Below, one piece after another: positions 1 to 12,124 of a stretch of DNA of 64,000 nt. How positions within the stretch are numbered: position 1 is the first letter of the stretch; the number at the start of each line of letters is the position of its first letter. The translations under genes and the position numbers were made by a program. The notes below the pieces were generated by a model. The model made no database searches, was not told the DNA's origin, and saw only the letters and a program-made list of their open reading frames with translations. Source of the DNA: Forficula auricularia (taxonomy: Eukaryota > Arthropoda > Insecta > Dermaptera > Forficulidae); assembly GCA_024734495.1 (NCBI GenBank), contig JALMQS010000268.1, forward strand, positions 1 through 64,000, written 5' to 3'.

Positions 1-130
1 CAAGGTTATTTTGTTAACAAATATACACCCTAACGATAAATAAGTTTTAACCTCAATCTCCTTTTTTTGAGTAAAATTTTTCTAAATTTACAAAATTTGT
101 TGAAGGGAAACATTTTTATTTTTAAATTTT

Positions 131-330
131 TACATTACCATACAGGGTATTATGGTCAAGTATTGTAATCGTGCATGAAAAAAGTGTTTTTTCCTTCTTT
201 TTTTCAAAATATCTCAACAATGGCTGAAACTATTTTGATTCAAAAAAATTGAGCAAAACCATGGCATTATGTACATTTGTTACTTTAGTATTTGAGTTGT
301 TTATCGAAAAAGAAGTTCAAACTCAAACCA
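131..330 (+). repeat. Truncated copy of interspersed repeat family RF1
   Basis: This stretch matches the start of a repeat found seven times in the window (also near 8759, 12125, 47757, 57625, 58083 and 59053). It opens with the family signature TACCATACAGGGTAT and runs through the GAAATATCTCAA-like block. Similarity fades after about position 290. The superfamily is not recognised. Confidence 0.75.
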
Positions 331-2785
331 TCTATTTTGCAAATTTTTAAAGAGAAAATCACATGAAAATGGACGACGTTTCGTCATCTACTTCTGAAGT
401 TGTTTTCAAATACTGTAGGAAAAGTTGGTTGAAAGACTTAAGGCAAGTTCACACGGAGACTCTTCTCCTACTTGCTCAAAACTTGCTCGGCTCACTGTCA
501 ATTTGGAGGCATGGAGGGGGTCGAAATGACGTCACTCCTGACTGTCTTAATAGCATGCTTGCTTGATTCAAAAGATAGGGCATGTTCTAAAAAAATGTTT
601 GCTACTGGAAGGTGGCCAGCCAATCGAAAAGCATTATTTTGTGGGTGACATGGAAATTGGCCAAATATATCAGCTGATATCACAGAAGAACTGATATTTT
701 GTTTCTCACTGTTAAACTCTTTACTTCAATGAATAAAGAGAATATGCCTTCCAAATTCGTCTGCGATTGATAATTTCTGCAATAATATTATTGCCAGCCA
801 TTTTTATTTGCATCTGAGCTGAAACTGAAAGATGATAGATCAGCTGTTTCTATCAAAGCAAGCGCGCGCAACCTAGCCGGCTAACTTGAAAATTTTCTGA
901 AAAAGCTCCGCGTGAACCCAACAGGCGAAACTGAACTAGCTTCAAATTGCAAGTAGGTAAAACAAGTAAGGAACAAGTAAGAGAAAATGTCTCGTGTGAA
1001 CCAGGAATTTTTCAGTTCGCAAGTTCACACTTCTCAGCTAGCCAATGTGTAATTTGACGAAATCAGAATTTTCGAAAATCAAATTAACTTTCATCTCGAT
1101 ATTTAAAAAAATATAAGTTTGATAGATAGAGTATGCATAACATTTTTTAATCAAATATTATGTTTTTACAATGAAAAAGTCCCAGTATGGCAGTGTGGAA
1201 ATCGTACTGAAATATGTAGTAAATAATAATAAGCTGTAAAGGTAAGTTCGATTCGAATGAATGAGCTCTCTCGGACTAGCCTTTTCTAGAATAAACTCGT
1301 ACGATTTTAACATCACGTCAAATTAACACCAGAAAAGTTCACAATGACTGAAAATCATTTTCCAAATACAAGTCCATGAACTTAGCTAAGCCATAATTTT
1401 TCATTTTCTCATGCTTACCTTATCCATAAATTTAATCATTCACTGAAAAACATACCAGTCAGGAGTTTCTAAATTTAAATGTTACGATGGGGGTCTCAAT
1501 AGTAGGACTTGAGTGCTAATTTAATATACTTGAAAAACATGAATATTTGAATCTTAATAACTATAAAAGCATAAACTAGAAACTTTGTTAAAACATGTAT
1601 AAACTAATGTGCGGAAAGAAAAAGGTGAAAGAAATACAATGGTACTAATCAACCCATATAGATAGTTTATACAATAGAATTTATTGAGGGTTTCAGGGTT
1701 TAAAAATATTCCAAAAACGAAGGGTAATTGAATGACTTGTCTATCTTAAAAATAAAGATTTCTAATAAAATGTATTTAAATTGCTATATACCAGTGGCGT
1801 GCGGTCCATGGATGCTGTGGATGCGGCGCATCACTAAAATTTTAAACATTTAGAGTATTTTCATAAATATCAGGTGAATCTTTAAATTTTCAATTTATTA
1901 TCCGTTATTTCAAATATTTCTATAAAAAACATTTTTTAGTTTTGAAAAAGTATATTGGTTCTCGAAATCAAATCAAATTGTTTCTTAGTTTTAAGGGGTA
2001 ATTAAAATGAATGATTTTTCCGAAAAGAGTGCGGATAGAAGGTTTTAACTCCCTCTTCTAGTTCAAGCATGTCAAAGACAAGTCCAGACGAGTTTTAGTC
2101 GAATAAAAATTGGTCTCGCTGAAAAACTATTAATAATACAAAAAAGGAATAAATAAAGATGATTTGAGAATCTTTGGACTAATCTATTTCTAAGAACGCT
2201 CAATATATAAGATCGGAAATAACTAAGAGTGTATAGACAAGTCACAGCTTCCTTATGGCAATAGAATTAGGAGAAATTTAAGATTTTCTTATAGGACAGG
2301 CTGATTCATTGTGGAAGATGGTCGATTTTCATCTCAGGGACTGGAGTTGAAGTCACAAGGTTATTTCATTTCTGAGTTCTACCCTCACACAGCAGAATCT
2401 ATTTGGAGGCGAAGGTCCTAAAAATTTTTTTTTAATCTAATGCTAAATTTGAAAAATAACAAAAATGATGTCGTATTCGATGAAAAAAAGCGAAATATAA
2501 AATAAAATTTCAAAAAATGCAGGGTACTTTTTTGGACAGCATCCTCTGGTTGAAAAGTCACCAACCGCCATTGCTATATACATATTTCACTTAAACTTTC
2601 TATCTTTAATAAAAATAAATCTATATTTTTCTAGCATTACAGTGTCTTAGGTACTATCAAAAATAAAAAGTTTCTTAAATGTAATTTGAGAGTTAGGACC
2701 GGATCTAGGGAGGGGGGTAGGGGGGCACGCGCCCCCAGAGGCAAATTTTAAGAAGCAGCACATTTTGGGAAGCAGAAATTTTTTT
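331..2785. other. Non-coding flank, no gene seen
   Basis: No convincing gene is visible. The 67-codon reading frame near 363-566 has no recognisable domain. The segment around 440-1040 has facing motifs, GCAAGTTCACACGGAG on the left and a CTCGTGTGAACC-type copy on the right, which suggests an old MITE. A GACGAAACGTC-like piece on the minus strand near 375-400 resembles the 3' half of the hammerhead motifs elsewhere, but its core is lost. Confidence 0.5.
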
Positions 2786-2790
2786 GTATA

Positions 2791-3079
2791 CAGGGTGGTC
2801 CCGAATTCATGGTACAAACTTTAATGGTAGGTACAGGACATTGTAACAATGAGTTATTGTATAGGAATGTATAGTGTAATAAGTATATGTAATATGTATA
2901 TGTATGTATAGTGTAATAGTAATATAGTGTATAATGTATGTATAATGTATAGCCGTTATTTCCCCTGTTTACGCCTCACCGCGTCACTTGCGACTATACA
3001 TTCCTATGCAATATAACTCATTGTTACAATGTCCTGTACCTACCATTAAAGTTTGTACCATGAATTCGGGACCACCCTG
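2791..3079. mobile_element. Palindromic mariner-like MITE with TA target duplication
   Basis: The two ends are near-perfect inverted repeats of about 90 bases, beginning CAGGGTGGTCCCGAATTCAT. They are flanked by TA on both sides (2789-2790 and 3080-3081), as expected for Tc1/mariner transposition. The short centre is a TGTATAATGTATG-like microsatellite. No transposase is encoded, so it would need to be mobilised in trans. It is inserted in a GC-richer repeat whose two halves flank it (about 2697-2788 and 3090-3165). Confidence 0.85.
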
Positions 3080-3329
3080 TATATTTAGTATTTACTGCTG
3101 GGGGGAGCGGCGGTAAATTCAGGCTTGCCCCCCACTTGACAAAAGACCTTGATCCGACTCTGTTTTTTTTTTTTTTTACATTATATCTAGACACAAACAT
3201 AATATGTAAATAGAAAATAAATCATGGTTGATAATGAGTTTTCTCCATGTTTCAGAAATGTTTAAACACAGTTATGATCAAAAAACAATTCAATACATAA
3301 CATTATTTGTTAGCGACTATTTTCGGGTA

Positions 3330-3411
3330 TGAGGGCGGGGTTCGTGAGTTGGGGGTCCAGGGGGCGTGCCCCTTGATAGCAAGAGGGCCGCCGAAGGCGG
3401 GCCTTGCAGCT
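3330..3411 (+). mobile_element. Helitron 3' end fragment
   Basis: A GC-rich hairpin (GGCCGCCGAAGGCGG) is followed about ten bases later by GCAGCTG then T. This closely matches the 3' end of the larger Helitron at 32178-33162, which ends in GCAGCTAG before T. Helitron 3' ends have a hairpin upstream of CTRR and insert before T. The rest of the element is not evident. Confidence 0.6.
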
Positions 3412-3449
3412 GTTATATATATAGAGAGAAATAGAATAAATATAGAATA

Positions 3450-5834
3450 TAGGGGTAGATATTAAGGGTTGTTTACCTTCGTGTGGGTGTAGGTGTCCTT
3501 TCCTGTTGATTTGATGAATTTTCGATCACAACTAAAGCGAAAATGCCCGATGGAAAGAATCCCGTTACTCGATTAGAATTATCAAGCGGGCCAAATTCCT
3601 CCGAATTAATTCAATGGGAAATTCTCAAAAGCACTTTTTAAGCGATTTTATTATTTTATTATAATGAAATAACAAAAAATAGCCTAATCAAATATAGATG
3701 GTGTCACGGAAGGGTTTTTTTTTTGACTAATTAAATATGGCGAAAATTTGAACACTATTTTTTATATTATTTTCTCTTCCGAATCCAGCGAAACGTTAAT
3801 TGGCAATCAACCAATTGAACATAAATGTATACCTATATATTTAATAAAACATGGTCTTATTTTAAATAATTAGGAACGGCTTTTTGACTCTGGTCGATGT
3901 TTGGACGACTAGGTTCACGGTGAGCTGGACATATCCTACCCGAATTGCATCTATCCACGTCGATCCGATATGATCATTAATCGCCGAATCCTATCATTAA
4001 AAATAATAATAATAATCTCTACTGTTTACAGCCAATGAATAGTATAAAGTCCTCCTTCAAAAGGAGAGAAAAGAATAATAATAATAATGTGTATATCTTT
4101 ATTAATTTAATTTTTATCAAAGAAAATAGGTGCAGCCACTCTTCGAGATGTATGTTTATAAACAACAAAGTGTAATTTGTGATACATTTAGACAATTTTA
4201 AAATTAATCGCTTTTTAAAAAAATTATGAAAATCCTAAAAACCTCTGAAATAAAGGGCTTGTTAAAATGTGTCAAATATTTAATCTGTCTAAGTTTAATT
4301 AAAAATTATGGCAATGAAATTGTTTCTGCAATTCTTAAATCGATGTCTTTTATAGCTTATAGCTTTCATAAAAATAGTTAATAGTGGCTGGTATCCCAAA
4401 TATCAAATTTATTAAGCTAACTTTAATTAAATCAAAACTTTTTTTAATATTTCTACTATTAAATTCCAAGTAAAGTACTTATTCCAACAATATTTACCTT
4501 AAGTGATGATTAAAGTAAGTGGGTATTGAAATTCGTATTGTTTCGAAAATGAACTCTGCAAATCTAGTTGATCAGTTAATTCCTATTTCAGAATATGAAA
4601 AGGAATTATAATTATTTATTAGTATGTGTGTAAGTAAATGGGAATATTTGAACCACCCCATTTGGCTACCATCTATCCTTTCTAAAATACGCGTACACGC
4701 TAACGTATTATGATTACTATTATGGCTATTATCATTAGTGATAGATAATAAACAGGGAATATTGTGAAGAGCTTTTGGCTTAAAATCAAACAGATCATCT
4801 CTCCCTTTGAAATTCGATGGTATTTGATATCTACTCGGGAATGCCACTGTTGTTTGTTCACGAGATTCGAGGAAACGACCCTGGGCGATGAGGATCCCGT
4901 GTAAATCTATATTTTTGTTATTTGATTGATTTGTTTATAACATCAACTAACAAATATTTTTCGAAATTAGATATTTTACTAGAATTTGCTAGAAAACAAT
5001 TGAACGTTATATTTATTTATTGGTGTATTGTCAAGGCAATGATGTACATATCTGCTTTCATTTATGAATTATCAAAACAAGTGTTGTTGGGTTTAATGGG
5101 ATCAGACCATTTTTAGTCACTAAATAAAATATACCAACCGAATCACTTTAAGATAGAGAAGTAAATTCAAGTCATATATTATAAGGATCGCCCGAGGCTT
5201 CTTTCATAAAGTAAAATCAATCGTATGCCAAGTCTACAAACGATTTGAGTTAAAAAATGAACCTTTACACAAAGGTACAGCTTAATAATTGCAACTTGGG
5301 GCTTATCAGGTAGAACCCTTCAAGAGGTTATTACACTTATAGACCAAGATCCCAGCGACCCCAGACCTACGTCAAAGTATAAAGCCTAAATTTTTTTATA
5401 TGGGCAGGTACTATAGTAGGTTATAAGTTATAACGTATGGGTATTAGCTAACTTGGGTCAGAGGGGCTTTGGCAGATATCAGTTACCGAAGAGGTGGAAA
5501 AATCGGTTAATCTACGTCATAGTAACAAAGCTAATTTTTTAATATGTCATTCAGGATAGTATTAGCGACAATTACTATTGCCAGACGCTCTCGGAAGGTC
5601 CTTGCTGTAACCCGACGCCACAAAGATCGAAAAATAGTATAGTATCAAGGCTAAATTTTATATATTATACTCAGAAGAAAATTATAATATTTACAGATCT
5701 AAATAACATGAGGTTTTTAGCATTGAACTAGCGATTTTTTTTTGCCAAAGTAATGGTTCAAAAATTTTGAAACTCTAGACTTTATCCTTATAAGAGTAGC
5801 TATTTTTCAGAATTTTTACAGGTTAAAATTGAGA
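3450..5834. other. Non-coding flank, no gene seen
   Basis: AT-rich sequence with trinucleotide runs (AAT around 3996-4015 and 4075-4090). The 91-codon frame on the minus strand at 4572-4847 has no recognisable domain, signal peptide or splice context. No RNA gene is seen. Confidence 0.5.
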
Positions 5835-6085
5835 TAGAGGCTTGAAACTTTGGGGATATATTTTTTTTATTTATTTCGAACCATAATATGAGCCTCTGTC
5901 CCTCAGAATTTTTACAGATTTTAAGCTATTATAATTTTGGAGGACATGTAGATAAAATACTGCTATATCTTTTCGTTAGTAAGTTATAGACCCAAAATTA
6001 TAATAGCTAAAAATCTGTAAAGACTCTGAGGGACAGAGGCTCATATGATTCGAAAAAAATCTCCTAAGTTACAAGTCTATCTGAA
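5835..6085. repeat. Foldback element, ~100-base arms
   Basis: The block containing GAGCCTCTGTCCCTCAGA followed by TTTACAGATTTT at about 5890-5930 returns in reverse complement at about 6000-6050, with a loop of about 50 bases. A transcript would form a long hairpin. No TIR family is recognised. Confidence 0.7.
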
Positions 6086-6140
6086 TATTACTATCCGCGT
6101 ACAGGAAATCTGTAGATGCATTTGTGGAATTAAATCTTAT

Positions 6141-6333
6141 TATATTGAAGGAGACAATAAAAGAGTGTGTCTTCTGCTGGAATTATAAATTTCCATTCAT
6201 AAATTAATTCCTGTGAATCAATTGTAATAGACTGATGAAGAGGGCAAAGCCCTCGAAACTATAGTATCGTTATAAATAAATTAAATTTATAATTCCAGCA
6301 GAAGACACACTCTTTTATTGTCTCTTTCAATAT
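6141..6333. mobile_element. Compact palindromic PLE-like repeat carrying a hammerhead
   Basis: Two inverted arms of about 47 bases (ATTGAAGGAGACAATAAAAG outward) enclose one plus-strand hammerhead-like motif. The same arms flank related units at 8405-8757 and 48717-48800, and a decayed copy lies at 24745-24860. Sequence beyond the right arm (TACCCTTGGCACAAAAAC) also recurs after 48800, so the unit is one piece of a longer family. It resembles solo or paired terminal repeats of Penelope-like retroelements. Confidence 0.65.
6228..6272 (+). ncRNA. Hammerhead ribozyme-like motif (ACUAUAGU family)
   Basis: CTGATGA lies at 6232-6238, followed by one unpaired A. A 6-bp stem II comes next (GAGGGC, loop AAA, GCCCTC), then GAAA at 6255-6258 and a self-complementary ACTATAGT at 6258-6265. 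The base at the cleavage position is A, where sister copies have C. Stem I next to the core is only GA/TC. All invariant core bases are present, so activity is possible but the weak stem I makes it uncertain. Confidence 0.65.
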
Positions 6334-6954
6334 ATAAAAATTCTGTTACCCTTGGCACAAAAACTTTCTATTTTCTTATTATATTAAATGAGCAATTCTT
6401 GTATAATATACTCTATTTATAGGTATACATCTCAACAAAAACACTTGTATAAAAAAAGGCCAAGTTCGATTAATAAAAACCGTTTGCCAAAAAAGTAGTG
6501 AGATCTAATGTGCTGCCAAGTTCAACATCATCAATTTATTAAATGGGTTAAAAATATAGTAACTTTAATTAAAACGCATGTTTTTCATTTCACGTGTCCA
6601 TCTATATTTATATTTAAATTTTTTAAATATTTTCAATCAAGTTCTAATCTTCGATATGAAGGAAAAATTGTAACTACAGATTATAAAAATGTTTTAAGAT
6701 CTTTTTTTTAAGATAGCACTCCATCATATAAATCAAAAACATTACATCCCATTATATTGACGTATTCAAGAAATGAAATTCTTTAGTAACAAATTTGCAA
6801 TATATTACTTCGAGATGCTGTAAATTTTTACAATGAATAATAAAAGGTTTTACACCATTTAAAGTGAGATTAAACAAAATGCTAAATAAAGAGTGCCTAC
6901 TTAAATTCTGATTTTTTTCAAAAAGTGGACGGGTGTATTTATTTGTGATCAAAT

Positions 6955-7398
6955 ACAGCGCGATTCACAGTCGATGGCACGTTTGATTTATCGGAGTAAA
7001 TTAAATACTTCAGGTCTGTCTAAACGAGCACCAAAATATCAACTTTTCATGAATTGAGAGCACTAATTTATTTAAGTTTAATTAGGGCCATGTTTTGGAC
7101 CATATTTAACATAAATTATTTTTTATCTCGAAAACCGATAGATATAGTTATAGGACAAAATAAACAAAAAATTCTTTTAATTAAAGGGTGGTTCTAAAAA
7201 CGTGTTAATATACGGGGTGTTCCATTAAAAAAAATAAAGTTCCTACGACTTTTTGATGGTAGCCAAAACGTCGCAATGCTGAACATATTTTAGATCGATA
7301 GAACAGGTAAGAAAATGTAGGGTGCTAAATTTTCAGAAAAATTCTACTTTCCGTTTTCCATAAACGTCTAACGTGCCATCGACCGTGAATCACCCTAT
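6955..7398. mobile_element. MITE with ~30-base terminal inverted repeats
   Basis: The left end reads GCGATTCACAGTCGATGGCA. The right end is its reverse complement with few changes (TGCCATCGACCGTGAATCAC near 7375-7394). The interior has no transposase. The superfamily is uncertain; the TA-rich edges fit Tc1/mariner. Confidence 0.65.
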
Positions 7399-7805
7399 AT
7401 AGGTACACCCGATAAATTTGGATCCCGTAAATTTTCAGAGCAATCAATCAATATTTTAAATTTATTTTCGTTTATATTTAAATCAGTTAAAATTAATTTC
7501 GTTTTTCGTTTTAATATTTAATAAAATTACATATTCGCAAATATAAATTAAGTAAGTCATTTATAGATAGGTAAATTAAAATATTCCCTTCTATAATATC
7601 ATCAATTGGAAAATATACTAAAAACAAATTTAAAAGATTTTTATTTTATTCGTATTGGCTTAAGTTAAAAAACTTATTAGTTAAATTGTATTATTATGTT
7701 TACGGTATTTAAATAAAAGAAATATGAAAGACAACAAAGCATTACTTAAAGCTCTTTAATAAATATCTTTTAGAGAGATTTCACTTTCGCATTTATACCT
7801 TATAG

Positions 7806-8200
7806 CAGCGGTCGGAGAACCGGGGTAAATTACCCCAAATGGGGTAACAATGAAACTATCGGGGGGTAATAAGGACATTTTTAAAATTTTATATTTTATG
7901 AACTATTATAGTATTTTTACTTTGATACGCGAGGACTGTATTCAAATTGCGTTCACGTCAAAAAGTCCTAATTCTGAAGTCATTTTAACGAAAATGAAAC
8001 AACACCATTTTTCTAAAACTTAAAATCGTTTGAATTATCTTAATGTTTACAATTTTTATTTACTTACAAGATAGTTTTCATGTAAATTCCAATAAATAAT
8101 ATACATTACCTTGCTTTTGTTTGTCTTCAGAATATAGGGGTAAGATCGACCTATGCAAAAATATTTTGGGGTAATGGATAAAAAAGTTCCCCGACCTCTG
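7806..8200. mobile_element. Non-autonomous hAT element with 8-bp target duplication
   Basis: The ends are CAGCGGTCGGAGAAC on the left and the complement of CAGAGGTCGGGGAAC on the right. Perfect 8-base direct repeats CCTTATAG flank the element (798-805 of the 7 kb block and 8201-8208). An 8-bp duplication with CAG-G ends is the hAT hallmark. The interior is AT-rich and non-coding. The 75-codon minus-strand frame crossing the right end is spurious. Confidence 0.85.
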
Positions 8201-8404
8201 CCTTATAGCGTTTGTGGTTGGACGATTTAGTGCATACTTTCTTTCTTGCACTCAAGAAATTGAAAATTTGCTGACTGAAAAGTGATTCGATCCCTTTGCT
8301 TTTGATACTTGAGAACGCTATTAATATACATAATAAGAAATACAGGAGTTTATAAAGGGTTGTAGTGGTGTTTGACAAATATAATATTTTTTTTAATTAA
8401 AATT

Positions 8405-8757
8405 GAATTGAAGGAGACAATAAAAGAGTGTGTCCTCTGCTTCAATTATAAATTTTATTTATAACGAGACTATAGTTTCGAGAGCTTTGCCTTCTTCATC
8501 ATTCTATTACAATTGATTCACAGGAATTAATGTATAAAAAATACCGCCACCTACAGCCAAAAAATGAAACAAGTATAAACGGTGAATCATAATTTGCCCA
8601 GACCACATGTAAATCTCACTTACCATTCATACATTAATTCCTGTGAATCAATTGTAATAGACTGATGAAGAGGGCAAAGCTCTCGAAACTATAGTCTCGT
8701 TATAAATAAAATTTGTAATTCCGGCAGAAGACACACTTTTATTGTCTCCTTCAATTC
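8405..8757. mobile_element. Paired inverted PLE-like terminal repeats
   Basis: Two copies of the same ~150-base unit face each other. The outer arms match ATTGAAGGAGACAATAAAAG. Each arm carries a hammerhead motif and a TTCCTGTGAATCAATTGTAA spacer. The minus-strand copy (8461-8510) has lost the first core C (ATGATGA), while the plus-strand copy (8654-8700) keeps a full core. The centre (about 8540-8620) is unique. Confidence 0.7.
8654..8700 (+). ncRNA. Hammerhead ribozyme-like motif, full core
   Basis: CTGATGA at 8662-8668, one spare A, stem II GAGGGC/GCTCTC (one G-U pair) closed by AAA, GAAA at 8685-8688, self-complementary ACTATAGT and cleavage-site C at 8696. The palindromic stem III suggests two RNAs pairing to make a dimeric ribozyme. 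Immediate stem I is only two base pairs (GA/TC). Confidence 0.65.
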
Positions 8758-8758
8758 T

Positions 8759-9660
8759 TTAACTTTATCATACAGGGTATGGTCAAGTATTGCAAGTATT
8801 GAAAAAAGTGATTTGTTCCTTCTTTTTTTTTCGAAATATCTCAAAATCGGCTGAAACTATTTTGAATAAAAAATTGAGCGAAACCATGGCATTTCGTTCT
8901 ACAAAACAGCTCTAATAAGTGAATATCGAAAAAATTATATTTTTCGAGATAATAATTGTTTTGTCAAAAAGTCTGTTAGTCTGTCTGGTTGTCTGGTTAT
9001 CTGTTAGTCTGTGGGTTACCAAATTTTTGTGGACGAGCTAGCTCAAAAACCAGTGTGAATATCAAAACCAAATTTCACACGTAGTTTTGGTGCATTGAGA
9101 TTAAGAGCTGATTAGATTTTGGTGCATATCGACCCAAAATTAAGGGGGGTGTAGGGGGGTTAAAAATTAAAAATCTAGGTCATTTGAACAAACTCAACCA
9201 AATTTTGTATACATTATCAATGGGACCCCAGAAGTCTAAAAATGCAAAAACTAACGGCCCAAAATTGATGGGGGTGTGGGGGTGTAGGGTCAAAAATGAA
9301 AATATAGGCTCTTGATCCAAACTCAACCTAAATTTTATATACATAATGAGTGAGAGCCCAGAAGTCTAAGAATGCAAAAAAACTAACCGCCCAAAATTGG
9401 TGTGGAGGAGAGAGGCCATAAAGGTCAAAAAATGAAAATATAGGCTTTTGTACCAAACTAAACCAAATTTTGTATACATAACTGCAGTGGGCACTACAGT
9501 AATCCTAAAAATGCAAAACTAACCCCCCCCCCCCCCTTACATGATTATAAATAATTTTATTAAACATTAAATATAAGTGAGGGGACAGGTTGTATGGTAT
9601 AGTCAAGTGGATGGCCACATCAGAACACGTCAGCTTATTTAATTATATTTTTTTGGAGTT
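8759..9660 (+). repeat. Near full-length RF1 repeat
   Basis: It starts with CATACAGGGTATGGTCAAG and ends with GGATGGCCACATCAGAACAC plus CGTCAGCTTATTT. In between are several ~100-base modules, each with AACCAAATTTTGTATACATA, an 'AAAATGCAAAAACTAAC' block and C or G homopolymers. It carries no ORF. The family is unclassified. An inverted copy of its 3' half lies at 12125-12625. Confidence 0.75.
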
Positions 9661-11295
9661 TTATTTAATACTCTATATAAATATATATCGGGTTTTTACT
9701 GAGACTCCGTCTTCTGTAAACACAAACTCTAAAAAAATATAATTTTTTTTTTTTTTTTTAATTTTTATTTTATTTGTGAAACACCACTATAACACTTTAA
9801 AAACTCCTTGTGTTTAATATATTTCACTACAAACCAACACCGCTTTCCATAAATGTTATTAATAAGAAATAAATCAATGATCAAAATTAAATTATTCAAC
9901 AGCGGTTTTGATTTCGATAAAAATTTTTGATGTACATTCTAAAAGATAAAAAGTACTAATGAAACAATTTTCGCCCATCAAATAAGGTATCATTGGTTAA
10001 ATTCTTTAAAATCTTATTAAGCATGTTGTTTAGTAATTTTTAATTCGAAGCTCCACTGGCCTATATAAATAATCGCCTCATCAAAATGTGACTCACTTTT
10101 AAATTTTGGCTCCTTTGTTTAAAAAATCTGTCAGCAGATTCTTGGAATGTAGCTTAAACCAAGTACTTTGGAGAAAAAACTGTTTTGGTTGCTATAAAAT
10201 TATTTGACCATTTGTTCTTCTAGTGACTGGAACTCTCTCACTCCAGATTCCTTAAAATCTTCAGTTTTTCAAAAATGTGAGTGTGATACTTCCTCTCTTG
10301 ATCGTAATCTTCTTTTTGGTAATGAAAACAAATTGAGCTGATGCATTAGATTATAGAAAATAAATTTCGCTGTTAATTTACTATATTTTGAACCGACTTC
10401 AAAAAAGGAGCTTCTTATTCGACTGATTTTGCCCCCCCCCCCCCCCCCCCAAAGCATTGGAGATCAACATTTTTTATATGTTTATTTAAAAAATATATTT
10501 TTTTTTCTATAACATTAAATTTTAAAATCGAAAATAAAGTTTATATAGGGGGGGGGACAACTCTCGACCCCCCTCCTCGCTTGGACAATTCGATCGACAC
10601 ACTTTCGAGATAAAAAGTAGATCTTATATACATCGGCCACTAGTTCCATATAATGAACGAACTATAAAAGAACTATTCCTAAAAGAACGATTTTTCCCAT
10701 CTCTATTAAAAATGTTGAAAAAGGAAATATATAAAATGAATTTAAAAATATAATGCTCTTTTTATTTAGTTTGAGATAGGATCCATTTTTCACTAAGGGG
10801 TAAAACTGCAGTGTGCTCTCCCCCCCCAAATCAGAGGTCTGAATCCGCGCCTGCCTCATATCTCCGCCAATTGTGATCCGATTTTGATGGGGTTTTTTTG
10901 CATTGGGTTCAGTCTAGATTCCCATTGGTCCCGGTTTTTTTTATTGGTATTGGACCTTTTTTGATATGTTTGTTCAGCCATAACTTCTTTGTTTATGAAC
11001 CGATTTTAATGATTCTTTTTTATTGGAAAAAGGGTACCTTAGGGGTGATACCATATTAATTTAGTCAAGTTCTGAAGATATGATCAATGACAGAAATAAC
11101 GTAAATCTCCAATTCTTATGACCAAATAATCGAAAAAAACAACATTCATTTAAAACCCGCAAACGTTTCGAGAGAATTTCCATATTTATGAATTGAATTT
11201 TATTATCATTTTCTGATTCATTCGCCCGACACTTTCTTTTACGAGATGCATACAAAGTATTATCTTATGTCACTATTAATAACATCACTAAAAGA
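9661..11295. repeat. Repeat-derived sequence including an 'ACCGACTTCAAAAA' element
   Basis: The segment around 9780-9860 matches, in reverse, PLE-associated flanks seen at 15780 and 31140 (AAACCAACACCGCTTTCC). From 10385 the motif GAACCGACTTCAAAAAAGGAG begins a long repeat whose inverted relative lies around 33960-34380. A run of about 19 C residues spans 10432-10450. Small minus-strand frames here show no domain. Confidence 0.5.
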
Positions 11296-11296
11296 G

Positions 11297-11745
11297 AAAA
11301 ATAAAAATAATTTTTATAAAAAAAATAAAACCGACTTCAAAAAAATTAAATGGAACAAATAAAATAATAATAACTTAAAAATCAAATCAAATACACTAAA
11401 AGGTATAAAATAATTATCTTATTTAGTTACAACTAAACGACGAAATATTAACATGAAATTACTTTTTGAAGTCGGTGCCAAACATATACATTTTATGTAT
11501 CGCACTCGACTGATCATTAGTACGTTTGGCCGGTACGTTCAGCTTAGGTATAGTTTGTTTGGCACCGAGTTCAAAAAGTGATTTCATGTAACAATTTTGT
11601 CGTTTAGTTGTAGCTAAATTAGATAATTATTTTATACCTTTTAGTGTATTTGATTTGATTTTAAGTTATTATTATTTTATTTGTTGCGTTCAATTTTTTT
11701 GAAGTCGGTTTTATTTTTTTTTATAAAAATTATTGAACAATTAAA
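11297..11745. repeat. Foldback element, ~200-base arms
   Basis: The left arm starts with AAAACCGACTTCAAAAAAAT and includes TTAGTTACAACTAAACGACG. The right arm is its reverse complement ending TTTTTTTGAAGTCGGTTTTA. The centre (about 11480-11560) holds TTTGAAGTCGGTGCCAAAC and its complement. A sister copy is at 33605-33960. Confidence 0.75.
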
Positions 11746-12124
11746 ATTAATGATTTTTTGATGAAAAATGTTTTTCCTTTACAAAATAACAGATATTCTC
11801 ATTATCTCATCAAAAAATTGGTCTAAGACTGATTTAATACTATTTATTGAAAATAGTTTTAGATTTGAAGGGTTTGTGGTTGAACTGATCATCGAAGAGA
11901 AGTTTTGACTGACACCGCCGAGATTGCGCATTTTGAATGAGACAAACTCCCTAGAATACACGGCGCTTCGACAGCTGTTTCTGGAGTCGTTTTCTACAGT
12001 TCAATGATTCAGTCGATGAAAAGAGGTAGGAACGTCGAAAAGTCGTGTATTCAGGTAAATTTTTTTCATTAAAAATTCAATAAAAACTTCAGTCGAAACT
12101 TCTCTTTCGCCATTGAAAAAAAAA
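11746..12124. other. No gene seen
   Basis: A 60-codon minus-strand frame (11779-11961) shows no domain. Around 11960-12060 the base composition is slightly richer in GC. No splice-supported exon could be linked to it. Confidence 0.4.

Noticed and set aside
375..402. GACGAAACGTC segment on the minus strand
   Set aside because: Only the 3' half of a hammerhead pattern is present; stem I and the CUGANGA core are missing.
363..566. 67-codon plus frame
   Set aside because: No domain and its 3' half overlaps what looks like an old MITE end.
4572..4847. 91-codon minus frame
   Set aside because: Length is possible by chance in this window; no motif, signal peptide or splice support.
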